From NCBI GenBank assembly GCA_019828595.1, contig JAHQRK010000008.1, forward strand, positions 372,001 through 436,000: a stretch of DNA of 64,000 nt. Direction: 5' to 3'. The first letter of the stretch is position 1; every line of letters begins with the position of its first letter. Source of the stretch: Aphanomyces cochlioides. Its lineage: Eukaryota > Oomycota > Saprolegniomycetes > Saprolegniales > Verrucalvaceae. A model generated the notes under the pieces. The model did not search any database, was not told the DNA's origin, and worked only from the letters and a program-made list of their open reading frames with translations. Position numbers and translations under genes: made by a program. Shown in pieces: positions 42,813 to 53,300 of this stretch.

Positions 42813-45219
42813 ATGGCGTCGTCGTCCAAGTAGAGAGCGGTCGTCTTTTTTGCATGATGCTGACGTGATCTTTCTGTAGCGCCAATCGATATGGATACGG
42901 AAACACGAGCGGATTCGCAAGTTTGTCTTCTTGCATCGAATTGCGACTTATCTTGGGTGTAGATTCGCTCTTTCAACCACCTTCAGGCAGTCAAGAACGG
43001 TACGATAGCAAACGACGCCGAGCCCTATCTCACGACCGAGTAGGACGTATACGTCGCCTGTCAAGTCCTCAGGTCTTCCTTGGATACGCATCCTGTCTTG
43101 TTGACCGTTTCGCCAGGTGCTACACCACGGACGATGTGGACGCCTCCTCGTCATAATGGTTAGTCCTGCCTTTTGATTGCCTTTTCAGCTGATGCATCTC
43201 TTCAGGAGCGACGCGATCGACTACAGCAGCTGGAATCTCGTCTCCTATCTCGTCGGAATTGACATCAAGTGCACCACCGTTTATTCCACAGCAGCAGTTC
43301 GTCTCGGAACCTCTTGTTCAGGTACTCATCTCGATTCCCATCTCTCGCTGGAGGCTCTTTCTCGAAGGTGACGCGTGGTGGATGCATCTTCTACGTGCCT
43401 GAAAGTGAAGTCGCCACTGGTACACTGTGATCACAATACCGTTTGTTCATATAGCAGGAGGCTCATTGCACGTCGAAGTGCCACTAGCGACGACACCATC
43501 ATCAACTTCATCGTACGCATTATCTGTTGATATAATGTGACTTCGAGCATCATAGCCCCATCGTTGCAACCCGTCGATCACTCGCTTCTCTGGCGCTTGC
43601 ACCGTCGATTCGACGACAATTGGATGCTCAGCACGAAGAAATGGTTCGCCAAATTGATCCGTCAGACGAACGATATAAGGAGATTCCGTCGCAATTCACT
43701 TGCATGTGGCCGCTCGACCACGACACTGTGCATCACCGCAACGTCGCTGGTAGCTTTGGCTATCCGTCGCATTCGTACAAGGTCTTGAGCGAGACAGATG
43801 GGCGCACGTATGCATTACGCCGAATTGAAAACGTTCGTACGACTCCTGCTATTGTCCAACAAGCGGTTGAGACTTGGAAGCGAATTGTGCATAGCTCACT
43901 CGTGCCACTACATCGTGCTTTCGTTTCGCATGGCGGTATCCTTCGTATTGACCGTCACATCTGACTCTGTCCATTTCTAGCGCTCTTCTTCCTGTGTGAA
44001 TTTTACCCTGGTGCTGTGTCTCTTCACCAAAAATACATTGCAGCGTCAGCTGCACCTTCTGAAGCGTTTCTTTGGACGCTCTTGACCCAATTGAGCGGCG
44101 CTCTGCGCGTTGTTCACGCCGCCCAGTTAGCATGCAAAGCTATCCACGCTCGTCGAATTTTGGTCACTGGTGCGTAATGTTGTGAGATTGATGACAAAGG
44201 ACCTGTAGCGCGTGATCGAATTCGAATCACGGGACTCGGCGTGGTAGATGTCTTGGAGTATGATAGTCTCAAGTCGAAGCCACGGGTTGAGTCGCTCCAG
44301 CGAGAGGATGTATGGAACGTTGGCAAGGTTCTTTACGCTGTTGCAAGTCGCCGCGAATGGCATGCTTCCAATCGTACACCTTGTAAAATTAGTGTTTGCT
44401 GAATCTCCGTGTAGAGCTAGAGGGACTGACGGACATGCGGGGCATATATTCGTCGGCATTGTGTCAAATTGTAGAAAATCTTTTGGACCAAACGATATCC
44501 AACGTGTGACAATTTTTCCTGGATCATTTTCACTGTCTCTGAGTAGGTGCAAGAGCTGAGCCAACCGCTTCATGACCATCTCTTTGATGAATTGGACGCC
44601 CAAGCGCGTCTAGCAGACGAATGCGAGCACCAATTGGCATCAGAGTACCAAAATGGACGCATGCTCTTGCTTTTGATGAAACTCGGCCTTGTGAATGAGC
44701 GACCTGAGGTATGTCAAAGGCAGCAAGATATTGTCAACCCAATCTCCACCAGTTGTATCAAGATCCAAGTTGGGCCGAGACTGGTGATCGATATCTACTT
44801 CAGCTCTTCCGAGACTATGTGTTTCATCAGGTGTGACCTTGAAAATGCTCGTTCTGAACAAGGCGCTGTGTTTTCTTGTAGGTCGATGAGATGAATCGTC
44901 CTGTCGTGGATTTCGGTCACGTCGTCGATTGTCTCAATAAATTGGACAGTGCATCGCCTGAAAAAATCCTTCTCTCTTCACGTGATGGCCAGTCGATTTT
45001 AGTCGCATCGTATGTGTTTCAGCTCCATGATCCGTATTGAATTCTCCTAGCTATGCTGAAGTCCATCGATGCGTGCAACAAACCTTCTCTGACCTCCTTA
45101 CGGCTGCACAACGTAGACCTGTCCATGTGACACCAGTTGCGAAGAGTATTCCAATGCGCGGACGTGGAGGAGGCAGGGCCAGTCGTGGTGGTGGCCGCGG
45201 TCGAAGCGGCAGGACTTAG
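42813..45219 (+). CDS. PAN3: PAN3, regulatory subunit of the PAN2-PAN3 deadenylase
   Basis: Fifteen exons: 42813-42829, 42880-42920, 42963-42999, 43073-43158, 43206-43321, 43368-43419, 43455-43512, 43556-43935, 43981-44169, 44209-44373, 44415-44503, 44547-44708, 44753-44830, 44882-45009 and 45051-45219, giving 588 residues in one frame. The N terminus lacks the CCCH finger of many PAN3 proteins but has a PAM2-like [12 protein letters not shown] (78-89) for PABP. The pseudokinase region contains [33 protein letters not shown] and [18 protein letters not shown]. The C-terminal knob has [39 protein letters not shown] and [13 protein letters not shown]. It ends in an Arg/Gly-rich tail. PAN3 brings the PAN2 nuclease to PABP-coated poly(A) tails. 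The intron at 43420 (35 bp) is the shortest and least certain. Confidence 0.9.
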
Positions 45220-45482
45220 CGATCTTTTGGCGTCCAATTGGGTAATGAACTCGTCTGTCCGGTTTTCCTTGTCCGCCTTTCTACTCTATACTTTACTTCG
45301 TATAAATGAAAGTGCACCACTCCAAGCACCGGGCATTAGGGTCTAACACCCGATCTTCCATTGACATAAACCCGGTATATGTATCTCGTTGAAGTTACAA
45401 ATACCGAGTGTATGCGTCAAGCACCCGATAGATGTCGATTCTATGTGTGATGCACCAGTTGATGGACGTTAAGTCGATCACA

Positions 45483-46427
45483 TTAGATGACAGACGCTTC
45501 GTTCTTGAGCTTGTCCACCAAGGTAGCGACATCAGGCACAGTAATACCAGCCTTGCGAGTAGGAGGATCGACGACGTTGACCACTTGAATGCGAGGAGTA
45601 ATGTCCACGCCTATAAAATCAAGTCAAGAGGTGCTTTGACGAGAAAATGAAAGTGTACCCAAGTCAGCAATAGCCTTGGTTTCAATGGGCTTCTTCTTCG
45701 CCTTCATAATGTTGGGCAAGGTGGCATAACGAGGTTGGTTCAAACGCAAGTCCGCAGTGACAACCAAAGGCAACGAAGCTTCGATCGTTTCAACGCCAGC
45801 ATCAGTTTCACGAGTGATCTATGACGGATCATAAATTTGGAATTCACAAGAAAACTTACCGTAACCGTCTTGTCCTTGATGTCCAATTTGCTAGCGAAGG
45901 TCGCTTGAGGGTAGTTGAGCAAGCCAGCAAGGAAGCCACCAGTTTGAGCAGCATCAGAGTCGATACTTTGCTTGCCGAGGACAACAACCTATAGAAATTG
46001 AGTCACAGGGATAAGCAGATTTTGTAATTTTGTAACGTACGTCAGGCTTTTCAGCTTCGACGACCTTCGCCAACAACTTGGCGACAGCAAGAGGTTGCAA
46101 TTCTTGGTCGAGACGAAGGTCCGTTTCAATGTGAATACCGCGGTCAGCCCCCATAGCCAATGCAGTACGCAAAGTTTCTTGGGCTTGCTTGGGACCAATC
46201 GAGACAGCGACGACTTCCTTGGCGAGCTTCTTCTCCTTCAAGCGGATACTCTCTTCCACGGCGATTTCACAGAAAGGATTCATGCTCATCTTGACGTTGT
46301 TGAGGTCGACGCCGGTTGGGGTCACACGGACTTTGACAGCATAGTCCACGACGCGCTTGACAGCAACTAGAACCTACACAGGAAGTCGCTCCACCTTCGT
46401 AGCAGCACAAGCCGCACGTACCTTCAT
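45483..46427 (-). CDS. ETFB: Electron transfer flavoprotein subunit beta
   Basis: Five exons on the minus strand: 46422-46427 (only ATG AAG), 46041-46373, 45860-45988, 45659-45818 and 45483-45610 (introns 41-52 bp), 251 residues, the usual size. It starts [19 protein letters not shown] and has the family motifs [51 protein letters not shown] and [21 protein letters not shown], the last being the ETF-beta signature region. With ETF-alpha it carries electrons from acyl-CoA and other dehydrogenases to ETF-ubiquinone oxidoreductase in the mitochondrial matrix. The two-codon first exon is unusual but is the only arrangement giving the standard N terminus. It converges with PAN3, leaving 263 bp between stops. 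Confidence 0.93.
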
Positions 46428-46498
46428 GGCGGCAAGATCAAATTTGACACCACACAGTCAACGTTTTCGTTAAATTCGAGTGTGGGATTAAAAATTTA

Positions 46499-47048
46499 GG
46501 GCTGGTCTGGATGCCCATCAATTTGTTTATTCCATAAAACTGAGATGACATTTTGCAAAATTTTTCCAAAGTTCCAAATTCACAATTTAAAATGGAATAG
46601 TTGGAAAATTTGTATTTGTCTGGATGCCACAACTTGAGGCCCACAAGAAACTTCAACATAACCGGTACAGACGATTGTTGTCATACTACTGTGTCAGTCT
46701 CTTCCGACCGGAAACTTTGAAACGAGCCAGAGATGAGCAAGGCTCGATCACTGTCGCTTCTCAGAGTGTTAGAACATGCAACAGTGATAATATATAGTGT
46801 GTGCGTGCATTTTTGTAGAGATGACAAGCTGAATCTCAAGCTTGACTCGATCAGTGCGTTCATGACGAAAATATGTCATAAATAAAATAGACCAATTTGG
46901 TCCATTTTTTTATGGCATAATTTGGCCAAAACTCCAGAAAATTGTGACAAAAAATTCTTTGAAAAGGTGGCATCCAGACAGTCAAAATTGAAAATTATGG
47001 CATATTTTGGCATTTTTATGCCATTATTGATGGCATCCAGACCCGCCC
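46499..47048. mobile_element. Tourist-like (PIF/Harbinger-type) MITE
   Basis: A 550-bp non-coding element. Its ends are imperfect inverted repeats (GGGCTGGTCTGGATGCC at left; right end reads GGGCGGGTCTGGATGCC on the other strand) flanked by TTA on both sides (46496-46498, 47049-47051). TTA duplication and GGGC...TCTGGATGCC ends fit PIF/Harbinger elements. A second, inner pair of GTCTGGATGCC inverted copies lies near 46618 and 46970. Confidence 0.8.
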
Positions 47049-47439
47049 TTAAACTAAAACCGACAAAATTTAGGCTACAAATCGTGAATTTTTTTAGTAA
47101 AATAGTCGTAATTTGTGAAAAGTATCCAGCACTTAATCGAAGTTTGTTTGCGTTGACATTTTTATTCGACCAATTGTTCGCACTTTGCTCCTTTGTTTCA
47201 CCATCTCTTTCAAGGTCAACACTGCATGTAGCTCAGCTTTTCAGCGACATGAAAGTGTCCAACGTCGGGGCCATGTGCATGGCCCAAGAGATCGAGAGAA
47301 ATGGGTCAATATTGGCTTGAAGTTTAAGCTTATAATATTATGAAGAGTTTCGGATCATGCATAAAAATAAGAATTTAAAAGTATTGTGCTTTTGAGCAAA
47401 ATTTTGGGTATCGGTGTGATATGTTGAGTCGTTTATCAA

Positions 47440-47590
47440 TCATTTTGATTGGCTAATACGAAATTTAAGACCGATTTTGACCAATCAAATACTGATTTTG
47501 AAAAATCAGCCAATGGGATCGATTCGCGGATCGTTTCTTCGAATGCGCCGATACCCAAAATTTGTATCAAATATAATAATTCTTGATTTC
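47440..47590. repeat. Inverted copy of the dispersed AT-rich repeat
   Basis: On the minus strand this reads TTGATACAAATTTTGGGTAT, then GATCCGCGAATCGATCCCA and TTGGCTGATTTT, matching the copy at 18535-18650 in order and spacing. Confidence 0.55.
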
Positions 47591-48026
47591 AAGAATATAC
47601 GATTTCACAGACTTCCTTTAGGCTCTCATCATGAAGGAACTCAACTAACGCAGAAGTACCAAGACACTGTAGATATATTCTAATAAAGAAATGAGGTCGG
47701 TCGAATTTGAGATTCCCCATTCTAGGTCTGACAAGAGAGGGACAATTTGAAGGTCCATTGTGGAATTGCTTGCTCATTGAAAACTGAAAGAAGACCTCAT
47801 CAAACAGCAAGGAACTCGCTATTGTACACCTAAATTGAAGGAAATGGTGCATTCGTAACACTGAGGTGAAAGAGATCAATGCATTTTAGCAGTTCCTGGA
47901 CATTACTGTCAAAAACCCGCGAAAATCAATACTATTGAGACTTAGCCTGTAGAACATTATAAATTTACACAGGGACATTTCAAAAGTGTGATGCAACCGC
48001 TCCAACAAGCAAAAACTGCTGTCAGA

Positions 48027-48752
48027 TCATCCAGCCAAGATGCAGTTATTTTCAACCGAAATTTCCAAACAGTAGTTGTTGTCTTGTATCGGCTTCGTCC
48101 TTGTAACGCAGCGTGTTTGCAGCGCAATCCACAGCTCGTCCAACGTCATACTCTCATGGCTCACAAGGCATTCGGCAAGCATTTGTACAAAGTAGCTCGG
48201 GCTCTGCTGCATCAAGTGCTTCAGGAGTTTGCCAAGAGCTTGCATGTCTCGTAAACTTGTGGACGCATTTAGTTGCGCAGCTAATGCAAAATCAATGAGC
48301 TTGACATGGTTCCCTTCAAGGAGACGATAATGACGCATATCATCCAGTGCTCCGTGGGCAAGCCCAAGCTCTTGATGAAGAAACGTGACGGCATCTACGA
48401 CTTGAGCAAACACGTCTAGAGCATCATCTTCTTTCGAATAACCCATGCCTGGAAGACCTTGCGGACAATGCTCGAGCACGAGTTGGTCGTATCCAAACTC
48501 ACAAAATGTGTCGAGGCAAACGACAATGTGAGGATGGCCACCGACAGCAGCAATTCGCTGGAGAACCCGTCGTTCAACATTTATATCTTTGGCTGTCTCC
48601 ATGGCTGGCACTTGAAAGGTCCTGTGTCTTTGAGCCGATGCAACATCCGACCGTTTGATAGCAACCGCACGAGACGAAACCACCGAATAAGCCAAGACAG
48701 CATCGCCATACGTGGTCATAGCAAGTCGAGAGTGCGTAAAGTAAAGCGACAT
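48027..48752 (-). CDS. Protein kinase-like protein, predicted pseudokinase
   Basis: A single-exon 241-residue ORF with ATG at 48752. The N lobe has YGDAVLAYSVVSSRAVAIKRS: a weak Gly loop followed by the ATP-anchoring Lys in VAIK. Helix C is NVERRVLQRIAAVGGHPHIV, with a usable Glu. The hinge is LVLEHCPQGLPGMG. The catalytic loop reads LAHGALDDMRHYRLL where active kinases have HRDxxxxN, and the metal motif is DFA (KLIDFALAAQ) instead of DFG. The lobe after it is short, with no clear APE motif. I infer ATP may bind but phosphotransfer is unlikely. It lies head-to-head with the FYVE gene. Confidence 0.8.
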   Translation of the reverse strand: MSLYFTHSRLAMTTYGDAVLAYSVVSSRAVAIKRSDVASAQRHRTFQVPAMETAKDINVERRVLQRIAAVGGHPHIVVCLDTFCEFGYDQLVLEHCPQGLPGMGYSKEDDALDVFAQVVDAVTFLHQELGLAHGALDDMRHYRLLEGNHVKLIDFALAAQLNASTSLRDMQALGKLLKHLMQQSPSYFVQMLAECLVSHESMTLDELWIALQTRCVTRTKPIQDNNYCLEISVENNCILAG

Positions 48753-48800
48753 TGCATCTATGGACAGGCCACCATCTTTTCCCGAATGATGAACCTTATC

Positions 48801-49022
48801 TCAGTGAAAGTTCCATGGGACATTGACAAGAGACTGGTCAAACTCAGTCACAGCTGGCATATAAGCATTGCAAAACTCCCCCAGTCTATAAATATTGGCA
48901 TCTTCTCTCTTAGTCGACGAAAATTCAGGACAAAGATTGCGCATATTGAAGACACGAGGACTTGGATCGCTTTCGAAACTCGACGGAGGATAAATCAAGT
49001 GGATGAGGATAATGATGCCCAT
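48801..49022 (-). CDS. Small hypothetical ORF upstream of the pseudokinase
   Basis: A 73-residue frame (MGIIILIHLIYPPSSFESDP... ending VNVPWNFH) in the 387-bp gap between pseudokinase and FYVE genes. It has an N-terminal hydrophobic run and no recognised domain. It could be an upstream ORF or 5' exon of the pseudokinase transcript, or chance. Confidence 0.25.
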   Translation of the reverse strand: MGIIILIHLIYPPSSFESDPSPRVFNMRNLCPEFSSTKREDANIYRLGEFCNAYMPAVTEFDQSLVNVPWNFH

Positions 49023-49138
49023 TCATGATGGTGAAAATGTCAACACACATCTTTTATGACAGTCGCATCGATGGACGATCCTTGGATTGTCACACTCTGA
49101 GGCCATCATCATCATCATCGTGAGAGAATGGCCATCGA

Positions 49139-49592
49139 ATGCCCATGGCTGTGTTTCATTCTGAAAGATTCACCATGGTGCCAGGACGCCCACGCATGCA
49201 AGAAGCAAACTCTTGCTTTCACTGCCTCAAGCAATTCAAGGTACATTTGGAGTCGACAATGACAAACTTAACAAGGTCTGTTGTAGCTGCATCGCCCACG
49301 CCATCACTGCCGCAACTGTGGCTGCAGTTGTTGCGGTCCATGCAGCGCTCCACACAAGATCCGCCTTCCATGGTATGCAACTGATGTCAAGACCGAGACT
49401 TAAAATTGACTCTAGGTTTGGCTACAAGGCTCCTCAACGCATTTGTGCCTGCTGTGCTCTTGAATTGGGTGTTGCCACATCGTACGTCTCCAGATTTGGT
49501 TTATTATCCCTCACACGACAACTAGATGGACTTTGAAAGACTATGTGCTACGCGGCTGGATGACCAAAGCTCATAAGACGAAATGGGTCTAG
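49139..49592 (+). CDS. Small FYVE-type zinc finger protein
   Basis: Four exons, 49139-49240, 49287-49372, 49416-49481 and 49526-49592 (introns 43-46 bp), 106 residues. Splicing reconstructs a FYVE finger: CFHCLKQFK-LHRPRHHCRNCG, with the R+HHCRxCG basic motif that binds phosphatidylinositol 3-phosphate, then CSCCGPCSA and the last pair ICACC. The acceptor after KQFK was chosen at TTGTAG (49286) because it places LHRPRHHC directly after it. The tail is TLKDYVLRGWMTKAHKTKWV. FYVE domains target endosomes. The protein is little more than the finger, so it may be an adaptor or the edge of a larger undetected gene upstream. Oomycetes have many small FYVE proteins. Confidence 0.82.
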
Positions 49593-50029
49593 TCTTAAAG
49601 CCACTTCTTTGTCCGCCATTTCATTTAGTAATTGTTTGAAAAATGCTTATGCAGTGCTTATAAACAATGCCATCCATAACTGATATACACTGTATTCTTT
49701 ACGAATTGAAGTGAAGTCGATTTATGGGTTTCGACCAATAAAAACGTAGAGAGTATATGAGTTTATCTTAATTGGTTTAAAATACTAGTACTACTTAACT
49801 CATCAAAGCTAACTACAGTATCACTTTTGCAGTCGACACGAATACTATGGATAGCTCCACGTGTAGAGCTCATAGCCTATAAAATAGCTTGCCACGAATC
49901 TTGTCAAGTTTTCTTCCCCGATAAAAGGATGTTAACTTTAAAGTTAACCATTTATCCGGATATCGAATATATAACATATATTCGATTCATTCACTCATAT
50001 TATGAGTGAATGAAATTACGGTTACGATC

Positions 50030-50317
50030 TGTTCGTCTGTTTGAACAAGTTCACATCCGCGGTCCAATCACAATCTCCAAAGCCCAAACAGGAAATAACC
50101 AAGATGGCTCCAGGAAAAAAACTAGAGCCCCAGGAAAAGCCTGCGGGCTGGGAGCGAGGCAAGCTTGGGCATATGAAGCTGGCGATCGTCATCGGTGGCG
50201 CCTTGAGTGTCTTCACAGATGCACTGCAAAATCGAATAAGCATATCCATCTTATCCTTCATTATCCGGACGGAGGGTATCCGGATAATATTCGTGTCATA
50301 TTCTCTCGATCCAAAGT
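50030..50317. repeat. Duplicated TOR 5' region, copy 1
   Basis: The 290 bp before the TOR start resemble 60175-60355 before the second copy, including TGAACAAGTTCACATCCGCGG (diverged) and GCGATCGTCATCGGTG, GCCTTGAGTGTCTTCACAG. The downstream part is the more similar. A ~25-residue frame is readable in it (KLGHMKLAIVIGGALSVFTDA), but its coding status is unclear; it probably contains the promoter and 5' UTR. Confidence 0.6.
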
Positions 50318-53300
50318 ATGCTGAAGCATCAGCTCAAAGAGCGCGATGTCGACAGCATTGCTGCCATTCTATCCAGGCTTCAGTCGAAAGAAGCATCCGT
50401 TCGTGAGCACGCTGCCGTAGAGTTGCATTCTGCTGTGGCGACTCTGGCGCGAGAACTCACATCGGAAACATTTGCGCGATTTTTATCCGACTTGACACCG
50501 CGGTTGCAGAGTTTGCTCCAAAGTCCCCACTTAGTCGATCAACTGGGTGGTATTGCAGCTGTAGACGCATTGATTCCCGTCGCAAGCGAAGCACAGATCA
50601 TCCGATTTGCCAACTATCTACGGAGTTTCTTTGTGTCGTGTGAGTACAAAGCAGGATTGCGTGCGGCTAGTTTAACTTTGGGACGCCTCGCATCATCGAC
50701 AGAGAATGGAATTAGTGGGACGCTTGTCGCGGCGTTCGTGGATTTTGAAGTCAAGCGTGCTTTTGAATGGCTCACGAATCCAAGCTTCCAGAGCAATCAT
50801 CGCAGACTTGCAGCTTGTATGGTACTTGAAGCACTTGCATCGGCGGTTCCAACGCTTTTCCATGTGAACCTGAACACCTTTTTTGTTGCAATCTGGCCAG
50901 CAATTCGAGATCCGCGTGTCGATGTTCGTGATGCGGCTACGGTAAATGAATATTCCACTTTGTTATTGTTGAATTGACCTGTCAGGATGCACTTTCTGCA
51001 TGTTTGCAGCTTATTTCGGTGCGCCAAACACGGCATCGTGTTCAGTGGTACTGCAAGATCTACGACCAAGTTCAAGAGGGATTGAGCGCTACAAAAGGTC
51101 TGTCGACAAGAAAATCAAATAACCGTGCAATTAGGCTCCCCACCGGTTATGATTTCGAAGGCTCCAGCATGGGAAAGCATTCACGGCTCTCTCTTGGTCA
51201 TTGGTCAGCTTCTTCAGTATACTGGCAGCTTCATGGTACCTCGTTTTCGCGAAGTAAGATGTCCTAGTATTGAAGATTACTCAAATGCTCTTGCAGGTGT
51301 GCGATATCGTCTTGTGCTATAAAGATGCCAAGGATAAACTCGTTGCACGCTCAGTGTGCGTTCTACTTCCACAATTGGCTGCTTATTGCCCCGGTAACTG
51401 TGCTCAAAATACTTTGTGACTTGGAAATCTTAGACGCCTTTGTGCGGCATTACCTTAGTGTTTGTGTCGCTCATTTGATGAAACGAGTGACAAACTTCTT
51501 GACCGTGGCAGAACGTGGCATTGCTTTTTTGGCTCTAGGAGAACTGGCACTAGCTGTTGGAGGTAATACAATTCCATACTTTGTTTCAACGAACTATTTT
51601 CTCTAGATCACTTAGTTGCGCAATTACCAGCAATGATTGATTTGCTTCAAGACGGCATGAAGAAATCCAAGAATTATTGCATCGAGACATTGTTATGCGC
51701 TGCTCATTTCACAAAAGCATGTCCAGTCACTATTGAGCCATATCTACCAGCACTTCTGGAACAAATGATGGCCGGTATTGCTAACAACTAGTCCGTATTG
51801 GTCATGATAGAATTTATTACAGGTGGTTTAAACGATGCCTTGATTGAAGCCCTTGCAGAAATTGTTGCTACTGTGCCGTCGTCAAAAACATGGGTGCAAG
51901 AACGCCTCTTGCACGAAATTGCAATTGTCTTGCGACGTAGACACATCTCATTCCCCAGTGAATAATCATATTTGATAGGACCAGCACAGAATGAATCAGA
52001 AGAGCGAAAGGGATTCTCAACATTTTCTCTCGTCTCGTTTCGTGTCGAAGTACTCCTCCTTCCTATGTCACAAATTCACCAAGAGGATTGATTAGAAGAG
52101 CGACAAAATTGAAAAAGACGTGGTTGCAACGACAGAAATGATGCGTTTGGCTTTAAAAACCCTAGCAGGATTCAATTTCACAGGCCCATTCTCCATATTG
52201 CCATTTGTCCAAGATGACGTGAGTGTCTTCTTGTATCACCCTGATATTGCCATCCGAAAACAAGGTAAAAAAGAAATTTCATGTAATTCGATATGACTAT
52301 TTAATAGCTGTTATTACTTGTGCGACATTATCTCTCCCTCAGCCAACGCTGCCCAAGAGAGGCCGAAGTGGTCAATCTATTGACTCAATTATCCACACAC
52401 TGCTTCAAGTTGGCCTTGCCGACCAAGACTGGACAGTACGAAAAACAGTTGTTGAATCGTTGTTTCCAGCGTTTGATGAATGGCTCGCCCAAGAATCGCA
52501 TTTAAATCTGTTGTTTTACCTGCTCAATGATGGTTCGCTCGTTTCATTCTACAGCTTCATAATGTTTGTATTGTAGAGCAAGCCGAAATTCGAGAATTAA
52601 CTATGGAAGTCCTGGAGCGACTGACGTCAAGAAATCCGGCATTTGTTCTACCTTTGCTGCGCCGAGTGCTTATCCAAGTATATTCACAACATTTTGCTGA
52701 TTTATCACTGCAATATAGCTTCTCACTGAACTGGAGCATGCACTGGATGTTCGCATGATGGAAGAAAGCACGCGTTTGCTCTCAAAATTGATTCGTGGCT
52801 CACAGCATTTAATTGAGCCATACCTCCGACGTGCGCTCGATGTCCTTGTACCAAAACTGCAATTACAAGGCAACCCGAACTTCGCCAGCGCAGTTCTCAC
52901 TGCTCTTGGAGCATTGGCCCAAGCTGTACAAACCCAAATGGCTCCATTTGAGCGAGAACTGTTGCCATTAATTCTTGATGCTCTTCAGGATCACAGTAGT
53001 CTGACAAAACGCCATGTGGCGTTAATTACATTGGGACAGTTGGTGCGATATCTCATGATATGATATACTTCAACCTTGCGCGTAGACAAGTAGTACTGGA
53101 AACGTCGTGCAGCCATTCGTTACATACCCCAAAGTACTTCATATTTTATTGGATTTGTTGCAGCATACAGCGGCAACACCATGGACTCTTCGATGCGAAG
53201 CAATGAAAACGATGGGAATTCTAGGTTCCTGCTCCAGCTGCTTGATCTCGAATTTAATATCTTGTAGGTGCTCTGGATCCCTATAAGTACAAATTATGCG

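Noticed and set aside
44374..44400. Reading PAN3 straight through to the TGA near 44400
   Set aside because: A GTACAC donor at 44374 and TGTAG acceptor at 44414 restore conserved PAN3 sequence ([12 protein letters not shown]), so the stop is intronic.
46922..47320. 132-residue plus-strand ORF
   Set aside because: It overlaps the end of the Tourist-like MITE and AT-rich DNA; no domain.
49081..49139. ATCATCATCATC microsatellite near 49106
   Set aside because: Only four to five units in the spacer before the FYVE gene; no functional inference is warranted.
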